Assembly (NCBI GenBank): GCA_001404055.1
Contig: CXTY01000004.1
Span: 62,001 to 126,000 of the forward strand
DNA: 64,000 nucleotides
Direction: 5' to 3'
Source of the DNA: Roseibium album
GTDB lineage: Bacteria; Pseudomonadota; Alphaproteobacteria; Rhizobiales; Stappiaceae
Shown here piece by piece: positions 53,888 through 63,400 of the stretch. Below the pieces are notes generated by a model. That model had not been told where the DNA came from and made no database searches. It saw nothing but the letters and a program-made list of their open reading frames with translations. Positions within the stretch are counted from its first letter, which is position 1. The number at the start of each line of letters is the position of its first letter. A program made the position numbers and the translations under genes.

Positions 53888-55036
53888 ATGGGAAATCATT
53901 TTAAAGAAAAAAGCGCGTCGCCTGGAGACAAGGCCTTCATCGAAACACCAGTTGCTCACGCAACCACAACCGGAATGACAGGCGGCGGGTTTTACGACGC
54001 GAACTCCGCTCCTCAGTGGAAAGCGATTGAAGCGGTACTTCCCTGGCTGGACGAGGCAGTCGCCAACCTGCCGCTCTCAGGTATTGGTCCCGTCACCCTG
54101 GCTGATTTTGGTTGTTCTGAAGGCCGAAATTCTATTGCAGTCATGTCAAGGTCGCTGGAAAACTTGCTCCCGCTGACAGACAGGCCGGTTCAAACCATCC
54201 ACTCTGACTTGCCAACCAACGATTTTTCCAAGCTTTTCCTGAACCTGCGGCCAGGGGGGCACCCGGTTTATCAAAGTGATCGTGTTTATTCTTCAGCCGT
54301 TGGCGGGTCCATGTTTGACCAACTTCTGCCACCTGCGAGTGTTCATCTGGCCACAACTTTCAACGCCATCGGATTTTTATCCAGCCGTCCGATCAAAAAT
54401 CTGCCGGGATATATTCTGCCGAACGGGCCGAGCACGCTCAATGATATCGGGTATGTTTCTGAAGACGACAAACAGACGTTCTCGGAGTTGGCCAAGGGCG
54501 ATGTCGCCCGCTTTCTCCGGGCCCGTGCAAAGGAACTCGTGCCGGGTGGAAAGTTGCTGGTGCAGGTATTCGGGTCAACGGACACCGCGCGCACCTGTGA
54601 TGGTATTTACGATCTTCTGAATGATGCGGTTCTCGGCTTCGTCGAAAGCGGTGACATCCCGCGCGATACCTATGAGGCCTATTACCAGCCGGTCTATATG
54701 CGCCAACTGGATGAACTAACAGCCGCGATTTCAGATGACGCCTATGGAGCCTCTGGCCTGTTCTCACTCGATCATTCGAAAGCCTATGAAGTCGCCGTGC
54801 CATTCAATCAGAAGTACCAGAGTGATGGCGACACTAAGCAGTATGCCAGGAACTATGTGAACTTCTTTCGCGCTTTCACCGAAGCCGTCTTGCAAAATTC
54901 CCTGCCCGAGCATCCGGACAGGGTGGATCTTGTAAGTCGGATTTATGCCCACGCCGAAGAGCTGCTGGAACGAAGCCCGGATCGCTATCCCTTCCGCTAC
55001 GCAGCCGTTGCCATGCTGCTGACGCGCAAAGAATGA
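53888..55036 (+). CDS. SABATH-type SAM-dependent carboxyl methyltransferase homologue
   Basis: 382 aa. The SABATH family (plant salicylate, jasmonate and indole-acetate carboxyl methyltransferases) is indicated by DFGCSEGRNS (73-82, SAM site, plant form DLGCSSGPN), SDLPTNDF (106-113), and SMFDQLLPPASVHLATTFNA (141-160, like the plant FY..LFP..S-hydrophobic-H block) followed by IGFLSSRP. The C-terminus AYEVAVPF and NYVNFFRAFTEAVL fits the active-site cap. No signal peptide. The substrate is unknown; a small carboxylic acid is expected. It is flanked by unrelated genes. Confidence 0.82.
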   Translation: MGNHFKEKSASPGDKAFIETPVAHATTTGMTGGGFYDANSAPQWKAIEAVLPWLDEAVANLPLSGIGPVTLADFGCSEGRNSIAVMSRSLENLLPLTDRPVQTIHSDLPTNDFSKLFLNLRPGGHPVYQSDRVYSSAVGGSMFDQLLPPASVHLATTFNAIGFLSSRPIKNLPGYILPNGPSTLNDIGYVSEDDKQTFSELAKGDVARFLRARAKELVPGGKLLVQVFGSTDTARTCDGIYDLLNDAVLGFVESGDIPRDTYEAYYQPVYMRQLDELTAAISDDAYGASGLFSLDHSKAYEVAVPFNQKYQSDGDTKQYARNYVNFFRAFTEAVLQNSLPEHPDRVDLVSRIYAHAEELLERSPDRYPFRYAAVAMLLTRKE

Positions 55037-55045
55037 AGATTCCGG

Positions 55046-55474
55046 TTAACTTCCGCGCAACACCAGCACTGAACATGGTGCGTGGCGCACGATGTGGGCC
55101 GCGTTTGAGCCGATGAAATAAGTTGAAAGACCCGGCTTGTGCGAAGTCATCAACACGAGGTCGCATGCGGAGCGTTCGGCTTCCTCGATCACCTCGTGAT
55201 AGACAGCGCCCATACGCACCTGGCAATCAACGGCACCGGCAGGAACATCGAGCCCCTCACCTATCTTGTTGAGAATGCCGGTTGTTTCCTCAAATTCGCG
55301 TTTCTGCCAGCCTTCCGGCAGTTGGCTGGCCACAAAGCTCTGAATCTCAGGGCAAACTGCCATCAAGTGAATTTTAGTGCCGTAATCGCGCGCCATTTGA
55401 GAAGCTTTGGAAAGTGCATCTTCAGCAAAACCCGGTTCACCGGGATCTACAGGTACGAGGATTTTCTTGAACAT
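55046..55474 (-). CDS. UspA-type universal stress protein
   Basis: 142 aa from ATG 55474 (AGGAGA upstream). It starts MFKKILVPVDPGEPGFAEDA and ends with the ATP-binding pattern GSNAAHIVRHAPCSVLVL (G-x(n)-S-x(n)-V-x-x-x-A-P-C-P/S-V). Single domain, cytoplasmic, usually dimeric. It lies 71 bp behind the AraC regulator on the same strand and might be cotranscribed. Confidence 0.92.
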   Translation of the reverse strand: MFKKILVPVDPGEPGFAEDALSKASQMARDYGTKIHLMAVCPEIQSFVASQLPEGWQKREFEETTGILNKIGEGLDVPAGAVDCQVRMGAVYHEVIEEAERSACDLVLMTSHKPGLSTYFIGSNAAHIVRHAPCSVLVLRGS

Positions 55475-55545
55475 GACCGGTCTCCTGAATGAGAGAATGT
55501 TGTCCAACTCATGCGCCTCAGGCCGAAGGTCTGCCATGAGGCAGA

Positions 55546-56337
55546 TCAATCCAGATCGTTTCCTTCAAAATACCGTCCTGGCGTGATGCCGAACGCCTTT
55601 TTAAAGGTCGCGACAAATGCACTCGGCCCTTCATAACCCAGCTTGTGGGAAACGTCGGAGACACTTCGCCCTGATGCCAGCAGTTCCAGCGCCCTGAAGA
55701 GTTTAACCTGCCGGCACCACGTACGGTAGCTGAGCCCTGTTTCGGCCTTTATCCGCCGTTCGAAGGACCGCACTGAGGTCGCACATCGCTCGGCAGCTTC
55801 AGCCAGGGCAGGAATGTGCGCCGGACACCGCACAATTCCCTCGCACAATCCTCTGAGCCTCACTTCCTGTGGCATGGGAAGTTGCAGGGGCGCAGCAGGC
55901 AGCATTTTGAGCTGGTCCAGGATCACCGCCGCAATCCGGGCTGCCGGGCCATCTTCCGTGTGGGCCCGGGGAAAGGACATGAACTCAAGGATCAACGCGC
56001 GCAAAAGGTTGGTGACCTGTATGACCTGTGGGGTCTGCGGCAGGTCCTGTGCATGGTCATACTGAACATAGATGTAGCGAATTTCCGTGTCTGTCAGATA
56101 CCGTGTTTGATGGCTGACGCGCGGAGGAAGCCAGAACGCGCGCTCCGGCGGTGCAAAGAAGGTGCCCAATTCGGTGTCGATGGCGATCGAACCCTTGATC
56201 ACATGAAACAACTGCGCTGCATCGTGTGAATGCCAGCCATTGTGACCCGAACCTGACGGCTGGTTCTTTGCATAGCCGATTAGGGGGCTATTCAAGGCCT
56301 CCCTTGGAAATTCGGAGAGTTCCGGGTGAATACTCAT
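55546..56337 (-). CDS. AraC-family transcriptional regulator with cupin sensor
   Basis: 263 aa from ATG 56337. The N-terminal cupin (WHSHDAAQLFHVIKGSIAI, FFAPPERAFWLPPRVSHQ) is the probable ligand-binding part. The C-terminal double helix-turn-helix has SVRSFERRIKAETGLSYRTW and VSDVSHKLGYEGPSAFVATF, ending KAFGITPGRYF. This architecture resembles regulators that sit next to and control an MFS exporter; the MFS gene at 57261 is a candidate target, though two genes intervene. Confidence 0.92.
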   Translation of the reverse strand: MSIHPELSEFPREALNSPLIGYAKNQPSGSGHNGWHSHDAAQLFHVIKGSIAIDTELGTFFAPPERAFWLPPRVSHQTRYLTDTEIRYIYVQYDHAQDLPQTPQVIQVTNLLRALILEFMSFPRAHTEDGPAARIAAVILDQLKMLPAAPLQLPMPQEVRLRGLCEGIVRCPAHIPALAEAAERCATSVRSFERRIKAETGLSYRTWCRQVKLFRALELLASGRSVSDVSHKLGYEGPSAFVATFKKAFGITPGRYFEGNDLD

Positions 56338-56425
56338 GGTGTTGACCGTATCCGGTTTGGCCTGACTTTTACAGAAGCCGGAGTTCCTTTGATCGCGGTG
56401 CCTGCAAGAGGCCGGCATCTTTGTC

Positions 56426-56623
56426 CTAAGGATTTTCCGGGTCGAACAGTTTTTCAATCGGCAGGCCGAACACACGGGAAATACGAAAAGCCAGCGGCAG
56501 GCTGGGATCATACTTGCCCTTTTCCAGTGCAATCACGGTTTGCCGCGTGACATCGAGCCTTTTGGCGAGTTCAGCCTGAGACCATCCCTGCTCTCCCCTG
56601 AGCTGCTTCAAATGATTTCGCAT
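56426..56623 (-). CDS. Small XRE-family (YozG-like) regulator
   Basis: 65 aa; almost entirely one helix-turn-helix: [53 protein letters not shown]. Its ATG shares one base with the stop of the upstream membrane protein gene, so the two are translationally coupled. Such pairs are common; the regulator probably controls its own operon. Confidence 0.9.
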   Translation of the reverse strand: MRNHLKQLRGEQGWSQAELAKRLDVTRQTVIALEKGKYDPSLPLAFRISRVFGLPIEKLFDPENP

Positions 56624-57003
56624 CAGCCCTTCCAGCGCACGAGCGCGGTGACGAGCGACCAGAGTACAAACAGGAAAGCAGCATAGAAGTTGAGATCGAC
56701 AGATACGATACCCTCAAGCTTTGCCAGAAACATCGCCACGAAAACGCCAACGAGCAATGTAATGGCCCCGGCCAATGCCATGATCTGCCGCTCTCGCTCA
56801 TCTACATTTCGAAAGTATCTGACCAACGCCCAGAGAACCAGGAACATTGGGACGGTCGCAAGAAACGAGATCAGAACATGCATTGCCGGTCCCGGCCCAT
56901 CATCAATCATTTTCTGAGCGAAAAAACTCGCCAGTACAAACAAGACACCAGCAGCCAGCGTCTCTCCAACGTAGCGCAAAGACAATCGGTCAAAACGATC
57001 CAT
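56623..57003 (-). CDS. Four-helix membrane protein paired with XRE regulator
   Basis: 126 aa from ATG 57003 (AGGAG upstream). Four membrane helices: [78 protein letters not shown] short cytoplasmic loop has [14 protein letters not shown], a motif seen in DUF2178-like proteins. Function unknown. Confidence 0.8.
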   Translation of the reverse strand: MDRFDRLSLRYVGETLAAGVLFVLASFFAQKMIDDGPGPAMHVLISFLATVPMFLVLWALVRYFRNVDERERQIMALAGAITLLVGVFVAMFLAKLEGIVSVDLNFYAAFLFVLWSLVTALVRWKG

Positions 57004-57260
57004 AAGGCGCTCCTTCCTCAGAACAGTGTTAAGCATCCTTTACATTTCACAGATCATCAGTCATGTAAAGCACGCTTTACATGTCGACTGAATAGGCCAA
57101 TTTTAACAGTTGGCAAAACCGCCAATTCCTGTCCGTTATGCAACATTTTGGCGCTTCAGAAACATTTCGTGACAAAACAGCGCTAACACGAAAAAGCCGA
57201 TTACGCGTAGAAGCGGCACTGCAGCGCTGCACGGATGTGTCTCTTTCTACGGTTTACGGA

Positions 57261-58487
57261 ATGTCTTATTTTACGAAAAACGTCTTCCCGAATGAAATGA
57301 CGGGGTGGCGATCTCCTGTGGTTTTGTTGATGATCATGGCAGGCGCCATGCAGCTGTCCTTTGCTGCGTGGTGGAACCTCATGAACAATTTCGCAGTGCA
57401 GGAGCTTGACTTCACCGGCCGCGAAATCGGCATTCAGCAATCGATACGCGAAATTCCAGGGTTTCTGAGTTTTCTGGCCATTTACCTGTTGCTCGTCATG
57501 CGAGAGCAGACCTTGGCCTATGTTTCCCTGCTGCTGCTCGGTCTTGGTGTTGCCGTCACGGGCTATTTCCCAACTGCGATGGGTTTTTACATAACCACGC
57601 TGATCATGTCGATCGGCTTCCACTACTATGAAACGATGGCTCAGTCGCTGTCGCTGCAGTGGCTGCCCAAGGCGACCGCCGCTGCCAGCATGGGCAAGAT
57701 CATCTCGGTTGGCGCCTTTGCGCAGCTGGTGGCCTATGGCCTGATCTTTGTCGCCTGGAAAACGTTCAATCTCTCCTTTGCAGTCGTCTTCGCCATTGCA
57801 GGTGGCTTAACCCTCGTCGTTCTTGTTTTCCTGATTTTGGCCTACCCGCACTTCAAGGAAGGCGTGCCGCAACACAAGAAGCTGATCCTGCGAAAACGCT
57901 ACTGGCTCTATTACGCCCTCACTTTCATGGCCGGTGCACGCCGTCAGATCTTTACGGTCTTTGCCGGCTTTCTGATGGTGGAACGTTTTGGTTATGACGT
58001 TCACGAAGTTGCCGGGCTGTTTCTGCTCAATGGGGCCTTCAACATGGTATTAGCTCCAAAAATCGGGCAATTGATCGTCCGATTTGGCGAGCGCAAGGCG
58101 CTGATATTTGAATATCTTGGCCTGATCGGGGTGTTTGTAACCTATGCCTTCGTTACCAACGCGACGCTGGCTGCAAGCCTCTATGTGATTGACCATGCGT
58201 TCTTTGCCATCGCGATTGCGATCAAGACCTATTTCCAGAAAATAGCCGATCCGGCCGATATCGCCCCAACCGCAGGGGTTGCCTTCACGATCAACCATAT
58301 TGCTGCCGTCTTCATTCCGGTGCTGTTCGGTTTTCTCTGGCTCGTGTCACCTGCAGCCGTCTTTCTTGCCGGAGCCGGCATGGCTGTAATCAGCCTTGCG
58401 CTTGCAACCCTGATCCCGCGCAATCCCGAAGAAGGCCGTGAAGCTGACTTCTGGTTCCGAAAACAGAACGCGCAGCTAGCGGAATAA
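57261..58487 (+). CDS. MFS transporter, substrate unknown
   Basis: 408 aa from ATG 57261 (MSYFTKNVFPNEMTGWRSPV); an in-frame ATG at 57297 is possible. There are about 12 membrane helices in two halves (MIMAGAMQLSFAAWWNLMNN; FTGREIGIQQSIREIPGFLS; second half RYWLYYALTFMAGARRQIFT). The classical MFS motif A is not preserved. The specificity cannot be predicted. It is divergent from the membrane protein/XRE pair. Confidence 0.85.
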   Translation: MSYFTKNVFPNEMTGWRSPVVLLMIMAGAMQLSFAAWWNLMNNFAVQELDFTGREIGIQQSIREIPGFLSFLAIYLLLVMREQTLAYVSLLLLGLGVAVTGYFPTAMGFYITTLIMSIGFHYYETMAQSLSLQWLPKATAAASMGKIISVGAFAQLVAYGLIFVAWKTFNLSFAVVFAIAGGLTLVVLVFLILAYPHFKEGVPQHKKLILRKRYWLYYALTFMAGARRQIFTVFAGFLMVERFGYDVHEVAGLFLLNGAFNMVLAPKIGQLIVRFGERKALIFEYLGLIGVFVTYAFVTNATLAASLYVIDHAFFAIAIAIKTYFQKIADPADIAPTAGVAFTINHIAAVFIPVLFGFLWLVSPAAVFLAGAGMAVISLALATLIPRNPEEGREADFWFRKQNAQLAE

Positions 58488-58606
58488 ACGGCCGCAATTT
58501 GGGTGTCTGACTAACACATGGGGCTATATGCGAGCCGACTTTGGCCGTACTGATTTTCAGCAGATAAGCAGTCAGACTTTGGGAAAATTCAATCGCAATG
58601 GCTGCC

Positions 58607-58638
58607 GTCCCGGCCTCCAAGCCGGGACCTCGTTTTGC
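58607..58638 (+). terminator. Hairpin behind the MFS gene
   Basis: GTCCCGGC, loop CTCCAA, GCCGGGAC followed by CTCGTTTTG, 120 bp after the stop. It may instead be part of a dispersed palindromic repeat, since a related GATCCCGGATC...GTCCGGGAC segment follows at 58685-58718. Confidence 0.5.
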
Positions 58639-58744
58639 TTGTCAAATTGACGAATTTCTTGAACGAGTTTTTTGGATACAGAAGATCCCGGATCTCCGTT
58701 TCACTTCGTCCGGGACGGCTTCGAAGCAAAAGTCAAAAAACAAA

Positions 58745-58772
58745 AAAACCCGCCAAATGACCGGCGGGTTTT
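58745..58772 (-). terminator. Terminator of the ferredoxin gene, usable from both sides
   Basis: AAAACCCGCC, loop AAATGACC, GGCGGGTTTT. Read on the minus strand it ends in a long T-run; on the plus strand a short one (TTTTCTTTC). Confidence 0.85.
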
Positions 58773-58795
58773 CTTTCAACTTCAAATGCGGCGGC

Positions 58796-59116
58796 TTAAG
58801 CTTGGCGCTCCGGGACATGAATAACCAGTCCATCCATATCGCCGTTCACCTTGATCTGGCAGGACAGGCGTGACGTCGGTTTCACATCATAAGCAAAATC
58901 GAGCATGTCCTCTTCCATCGGTTCAGCAGATCCGGTTTTGCCTTTCCAGGCATCGTCGACATAGACATGGCACGTTGCGCAGGCACATGCGCCGCCGCAC
59001 TCTGCCTCAATGCCCTGAACCATATTCTTGATGGCATTCTCCATCACCGTGGAGCCTACAGCAGCGTCGACTTCGGTCTTGTTTCCATCGGCAGTAACAA
59101 ATGTGATCTTCGGCAT
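58796..59116 (-). CDS. 2Fe-2S ferredoxin, adrenodoxin type
   Basis: 106 aa. Cluster ligands C40-x5-C46-x2-C49 ([15 protein letters not shown]) and C86 (RLSCQI) follow the adrenodoxin/putidaredoxin spacing. EDMLDFA and GLVIHVPE are typical of the class. It could serve iron-sulfur assembly or a P450; no partner is adjacent. Confidence 0.94.
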   Translation of the reverse strand: MPKITFVTADGNKTEVDAAVGSTVMENAIKNMVQGIEAECGGACACATCHVYVDDAWKGKTGSAEPMEEDMLDFAYDVKPTSRLSCQIKVNGDMDGLVIHVPERQA

Positions 59117-59234
59117 AAGTCGCGTCCAAGCCTCGAATTGCGGGTTTCAGCTGAACCGAAATAAAGCTTCCGCACAAAAGGTCAAGGACTATGCCGTTTC
59201 CACGTGGCAATCTGCCTCGTCAAAAAACGTTAAA

Positions 59235-59597
59235 TCAACCTTCGAGCAGATCCCGGATGTATTGATTGGCCTCGTCCACGGCAGCGATGAGCCCTTCCGT
59301 CGCAGGCTCTGTGGTGGATTGCATCCGGCCCTCCAGATTTTCGCAAACCACAGCCACACGTTCCGCACCAATCGCCAGGGCTGAACCCTTCAAGGTATGC
59401 ACAAGGTCAAGACGGGCAGTCTTGTCCGTTTCACAAGCCAGCCGCTCAAGTGTAGAAGAGGACTGTGATTTGAAGAGATGCAGAACCTGAACTTCCAGAT
59501 CGCGATTGCCCAGAGTGTTGGTTGCAAGCTGCACGAGATCGATCGGGGCTTCAGGACCGGCTCGTCCTGAGACGCGAGCCATTGAAGAAGGGGCCAT
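59235..59597 (-). CDS. Stand-alone Hpt (histidine phosphotransfer) protein
   Basis: 120 aa from ATG 59597 (GGAG 7 nt upstream). The Hpt motif LVHTLKGSALAIGAERVA has phospho-acceptor His67. NTLGNRDLEVQVLHLF and the C-terminal LIAAVDEANQYIRDLL complete the four-helix bundle. It should relay phosphate between a hybrid kinase and a response regulator. No kinase or regulator is adjacent. It is not ChpT, which has a kinase-like fold. Confidence 0.9.
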   Translation of the reverse strand: MAPSSMARVSGRAGPEAPIDLVQLATNTLGNRDLEVQVLHLFKSQSSSTLERLACETDKTARLDLVHTLKGSALAIGAERVAVVCENLEGRMQSTTEPATEGLIAAVDEANQYIRDLLEG

Positions 59598-59849
59598 TGG
59601 GGTGCTCCAATTTACGAGATACATGCCTGTCGGCACCCAGCCGCAAGCTTTTACTGCCAATGACAATGCTTCAAACACCCAAACACGCAGTTAAGTCGGC
59701 CTCCGGATGCGAGAGAATGGACCGATGTCCCCAAAAAATTGTTTTTTTGGTTAATGCGCGTTAACGCGGGAATCGAATTATTCGTGAAAAAGATCTTGCA
59801 ATTCCGCGATTTTCTGAAATTCAAATATTTTCAATTGCAGGATTCGCCG

Positions 59850-60164
59850 TTAACTTTTTTTGCTTTTTCGTCTTGCGGAAAGAGCATCAAATGCTGCAGG
59901 CGTCAGTTTGCAGATGAGCCAGTCAGGCTTGATTGGATTGGAAAACCAAGGTTCTGCCCAGCCTGCATCGATGCAAGCCCGAATTGTGCGCGTGGGAATT
60001 TCACGGCCATTGTCATCGAACAAAGGCAGCTTTCCACCTGGCTGATCCAGTCCCTTTCTCAGCCAGCGCTTTTGCGGTGCCGACAGATTTCCGGATTTGA
60101 GCAACGTTGCCATCGATGATTTTTTTGCGTTTTCTTCTGTGTCAATTTGCTTCGTTTCAGGCAT
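59850..60164 (-). CDS. Small protein of unknown function
   Basis: 104 aa. Central region: SAPQKRWLRKGLDQPGGKLP, LFDDNGREIPTRTIRACIDA, GWAEPWFSNPIKPDW. The composition is coding-like (basic, Trp-rich, a helix-turn-like start) and the tail is lysine-rich. It might bind nucleic acid, but I do not recognise a family. Monocistronic, divergent from the large coiled-coil gene. Confidence 0.6.
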   Translation of the reverse strand: MPETKQIDTEENAKKSSMATLLKSGNLSAPQKRWLRKGLDQPGGKLPLFDDNGREIPTRTIRACIDAGWAEPWFSNPIKPDWLICKLTPAAFDALSARRKSKKS

Positions 60165-60444
60165 TCCGACCGCCCCCTAAGTGACTCTCACCATTGCAGT
60201 TTCTTGTCCGTTGGGAGAGAGTGTGCCATTACAGTTATTGATGCGGCAAGATGGGGAGTGAACCGTCGAACGAAAAGTTCGCGGTCGGTCGGCGGCGGCC
60301 CTTCCCAATAAAGAGTTTAGTACAGGGCTTTTCGTGTGAAAAGCGCCTGTGGAAACGACGCGTCCGGTATTGACTGTAGAAGCTGCGCCAGCAGCTTGCT
60401 GAGGCTACCGGTGTGTAATGAGTACGGATGTGAGGCGACCCCAA
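60165..60444. other. Gap before the coiled-coil gene
   Basis: 280 bp without a gene; the in-frame ATG at 60418 would extend the next gene by nine codons. No promoter motif recognised with confidence. Confidence 0.5.
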
Positions 60445-63400
60445 ATGGCAAATCCGACAAAGGTGAAAGATCCGGCGGAAGCGGCACTGTCTGCGGTTGA
60501 AGAAGCGCTGAAACTTGATTTCGGCGGACCGGAGGCTGCTGCGGCAGAAAACGCTCCTGAGGCCAGCGCGGCTGCAGAAGAAGAGCCCGCGCGCAAGTCT
60601 AAAAAGGACAAGCAGGACCCTTCCCAGCGTGAAGAGCAACGCCAGTCCCGTCGTCGGGGCAGAAGCGGTCGTCCTCCGGCAGCCAATGATGATCGCCGGA
60701 ACATCGGCAATCTGATATACGCCCTACAGCGCAGACCTTCCTCTGCACCTTTCTGGGGCGCTCTTGCCTTGAGCGCGATTTGGGCTGCGCTCGGCGGCAG
60801 CCTTTTCATGACTGCCTTTTCCGACAAGATGTCCACACTGAGCGATCCGCAGGCTCTGCTTAATTCACCTGAAATGGTTCTTGCCGCTGCTGGTATCGTC
60901 GTACCAATCGTCTTCTTTTTCGTGATGGCCATGATGATCTGGCGCGCACAGGAAATGCGCATCGTTGCCCGCGGCATGACAGAGGTCGCGCTGCGTCTGG
61001 CCGAGCCGGAAGACATGGCCAAGGAATCCATTCTCAGCGTAGGTCAGGCAATCCGGCGCGAAGTCGCGGCGATGGGTGATGGCATCGAGCGCGCTATTGC
61101 GCGAGCCAGCGAGCTTGAAGTTCTCGTTCACAACGAGGTTTCATCACTCGAGCGCTCCTACAATGACAATGAACTGAAGATCCGCGGGCTGATCGAAGAG
61201 CTGGTCAGCCAGCGTGAGTCCATCGTCATGAATGCTGAACGCGTCCGCGAAACGATTGCTGGTGCACACGAGAGTTTTGCGTCTCAGCTTTCCGATACGT
61301 CGGGAGAACTCGGTACAAACGTCGATCAGGCCACACAGCGCATGATCGATGCGGTCAATACCCGGGTTGAAGAGCTTACAGAGACGGTCGATTCCCGTAT
61401 TGAATCGCTCGGAGCGACGCTGAATGCGTCTGGCAGCGAACTCGTCGATTCCCTGACTGAACGTGCTGAAGACTACGTTTCACGGTTGTCCACGACAGGA
61501 AATGACCTTGTCGGCAATCTTGCTGAAACCGGCTCCACCATGTGGGAGACCATGACAACTCGCGGCAACGACGTGAACGAGCGTTTTGCCGAAACAGCAA
61601 ACACTTTTGTCGAAACACTGACGGCCCGCAGCACCGAAATCAACGAAACGCTGACGACTTCAAGTACCTCGGTTGTCGAGACACTCAGCACCAGGGCGGA
61701 AGAGTTCCGCACGACGCTTGAAACAACAGGTACGACCGTTGGTGACACAATCACACAGCGCGGTGAAGAGATTAATGCGAACCTGTCGCTAACGTCCGGC
61801 CGCCTGATCGACACGATCACCTCCCGTACCGAAGAATTGGTTTCGACGGTCGATGTTCGTGTCACCTCGCTCGACGAAAATCTTGCGGAAACCGGTGCCA
61901 AAGTCGTGGAGAGCATCTCCGAACGCGGCCAGGCCGTTACCGACACGATCTCCATCCGCGGTGCCGAAATCGTGGAAACACTTTCCAGCCGTTCCACCGA
62001 AGTCTCGGAAATTCTCCGCGGCACGGGCGAGAGCATTGTTGTCGACCTGTCCCTGCGCGGCGGCGAGATTGCCTCCAAGCTGGACGAAACTGCAGGTTCC
62101 CTCACCGAGACTATTACGGTCCGCGGTGGCGAGCTGGCCGACAAGTTCGACAATATTTCCGAGCGGATCTACACCGCCATTTCGATCAACGGCAGCGAGC
62201 TTGACGAACGTCTGGCTGCACGTGGCAACGAGATGGCGACAATCCTTGAGCAACAGAGCGTTGGCTTCCGCGACACGCTGGAAGGTGTTTCCGGTCAATT
62301 CGCAGCCAGCCTTGGCGCACAAACCGAAGCTCTCACGCATAAATTGGCCGAAACCGGTACTCAGCTTGCTGAGCTGATCGGCAGCCGCGGCGACCGGGTC
62401 ACCGGCGAAATCAACGAAATCAGCGGCAAGATCTCTGAAACGCTTGAAGTTCGCGGTCAGGCACTGCAGGAAGGTCTTTCCACGCGCCTTACCGAGCTGG
62501 AATCCATTGTCACCGATCGCGGTGGTCAATTGATCGATGCGTTCGACACCAAGACCCTGCTGCTTTCCGAATCTCTGGACTCGCGCCTGTCGACACTCGA
62601 TACGACCTTTGCGGCCCGGATCGACACGATGGATGCTTCGCTCGGCGACCGGATCGCGACCATGGACGCGTCCCTGGACCAGCGCTACGGCGCAATCGAC
62701 GCAACATTGAGCGACCGCATCAGCACGATGGATGCCTCTCTGGAACATCGCTTCACGACCATGGACACATCGCTCAGCGAGCGTATTGCCACCATGGATA
62801 CGTCTCTCGACGAGCGGATTGCCTCCCTTGACACCACGCTTGGCGACAGGGTCTCCACAATGGATCTGTCCATGAGCGAGCGCATTTCCACGATGGATGC
62901 ATCCCTTGGCAGTCATATCAACACGCTTGATCTGACACTCGACCAACGCACGGTGGCCTTCGAGGCGACGCTCGAGACCCGGACGCAGATCCTGGCTGAA
63001 GCGATTGAAAATCGGACCACGGGCATTAGCGACGCACTGGAAGAAAAAACCCGCAACATCACCGATGTTCTGGCAGATCGTTCCGACGCAATCACGCTGC
63101 AGCTTGGTCAACGCGTTGAAGCAGCAGGCAACACGCTTGCAGAACGCGCCGAGGAAATCGGTCAGACCCTGTCCACCCGCGTCGACGGCGCGGCGTCAGG
63201 CATGGCCGAAAAGGCTGAGCTTCTGTCTGCTTCCATGACCAGTGGCACAGATCGCATCGACGAAACATTGGACGCCCGTGCGCGTCAGATTTCCGAGACC
63301 CTGATCACCAGAACCAAGGAAATCGCGCAGGCCTTTGTCGAAGGTCAGGAAGAGATGACTTCCGCACTCGACAATCGCCTGTCGGAAGCCGGCAGCGTTC

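Larger units (their letters stand above)
58488..58795. other. Convergent gap with palindromic elements
   Basis: 308 bp between the MFS gene and the ferredoxin gene. It carries the hairpin at 58607-58628, a second CCCGGA/TCCGGG dyad at about 58687-58716, and the terminator at 58745-58772. No coding potential seen. Confidence 0.6.

Noticed and set aside
53713..53904. 63-codon open frame before the methyltransferase
   Set aside because: No ribosome binding site, no recognisable feature, and it runs into the methyltransferase start in another frame.
59752..59766. TTAATGCGCGTTAAC upstream of the Hpt gene as CtrA box
   Set aside because: Spacing is 6 rather than 7.
62593..62988. 33-bp periodic repeats considered as a CRISPR array
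   Set aside because: There are no unique spacers; the units are contiguous, in frame and encode a coiled coil. No cas genes nearby.
61789..63111. 440-codon minus-strand open frame opposite the coiled-coil gene
   Set aside because: Antisense shadow of a repetitive plus-strand coding region; its composition follows the repeat and it has no recognisable domain.
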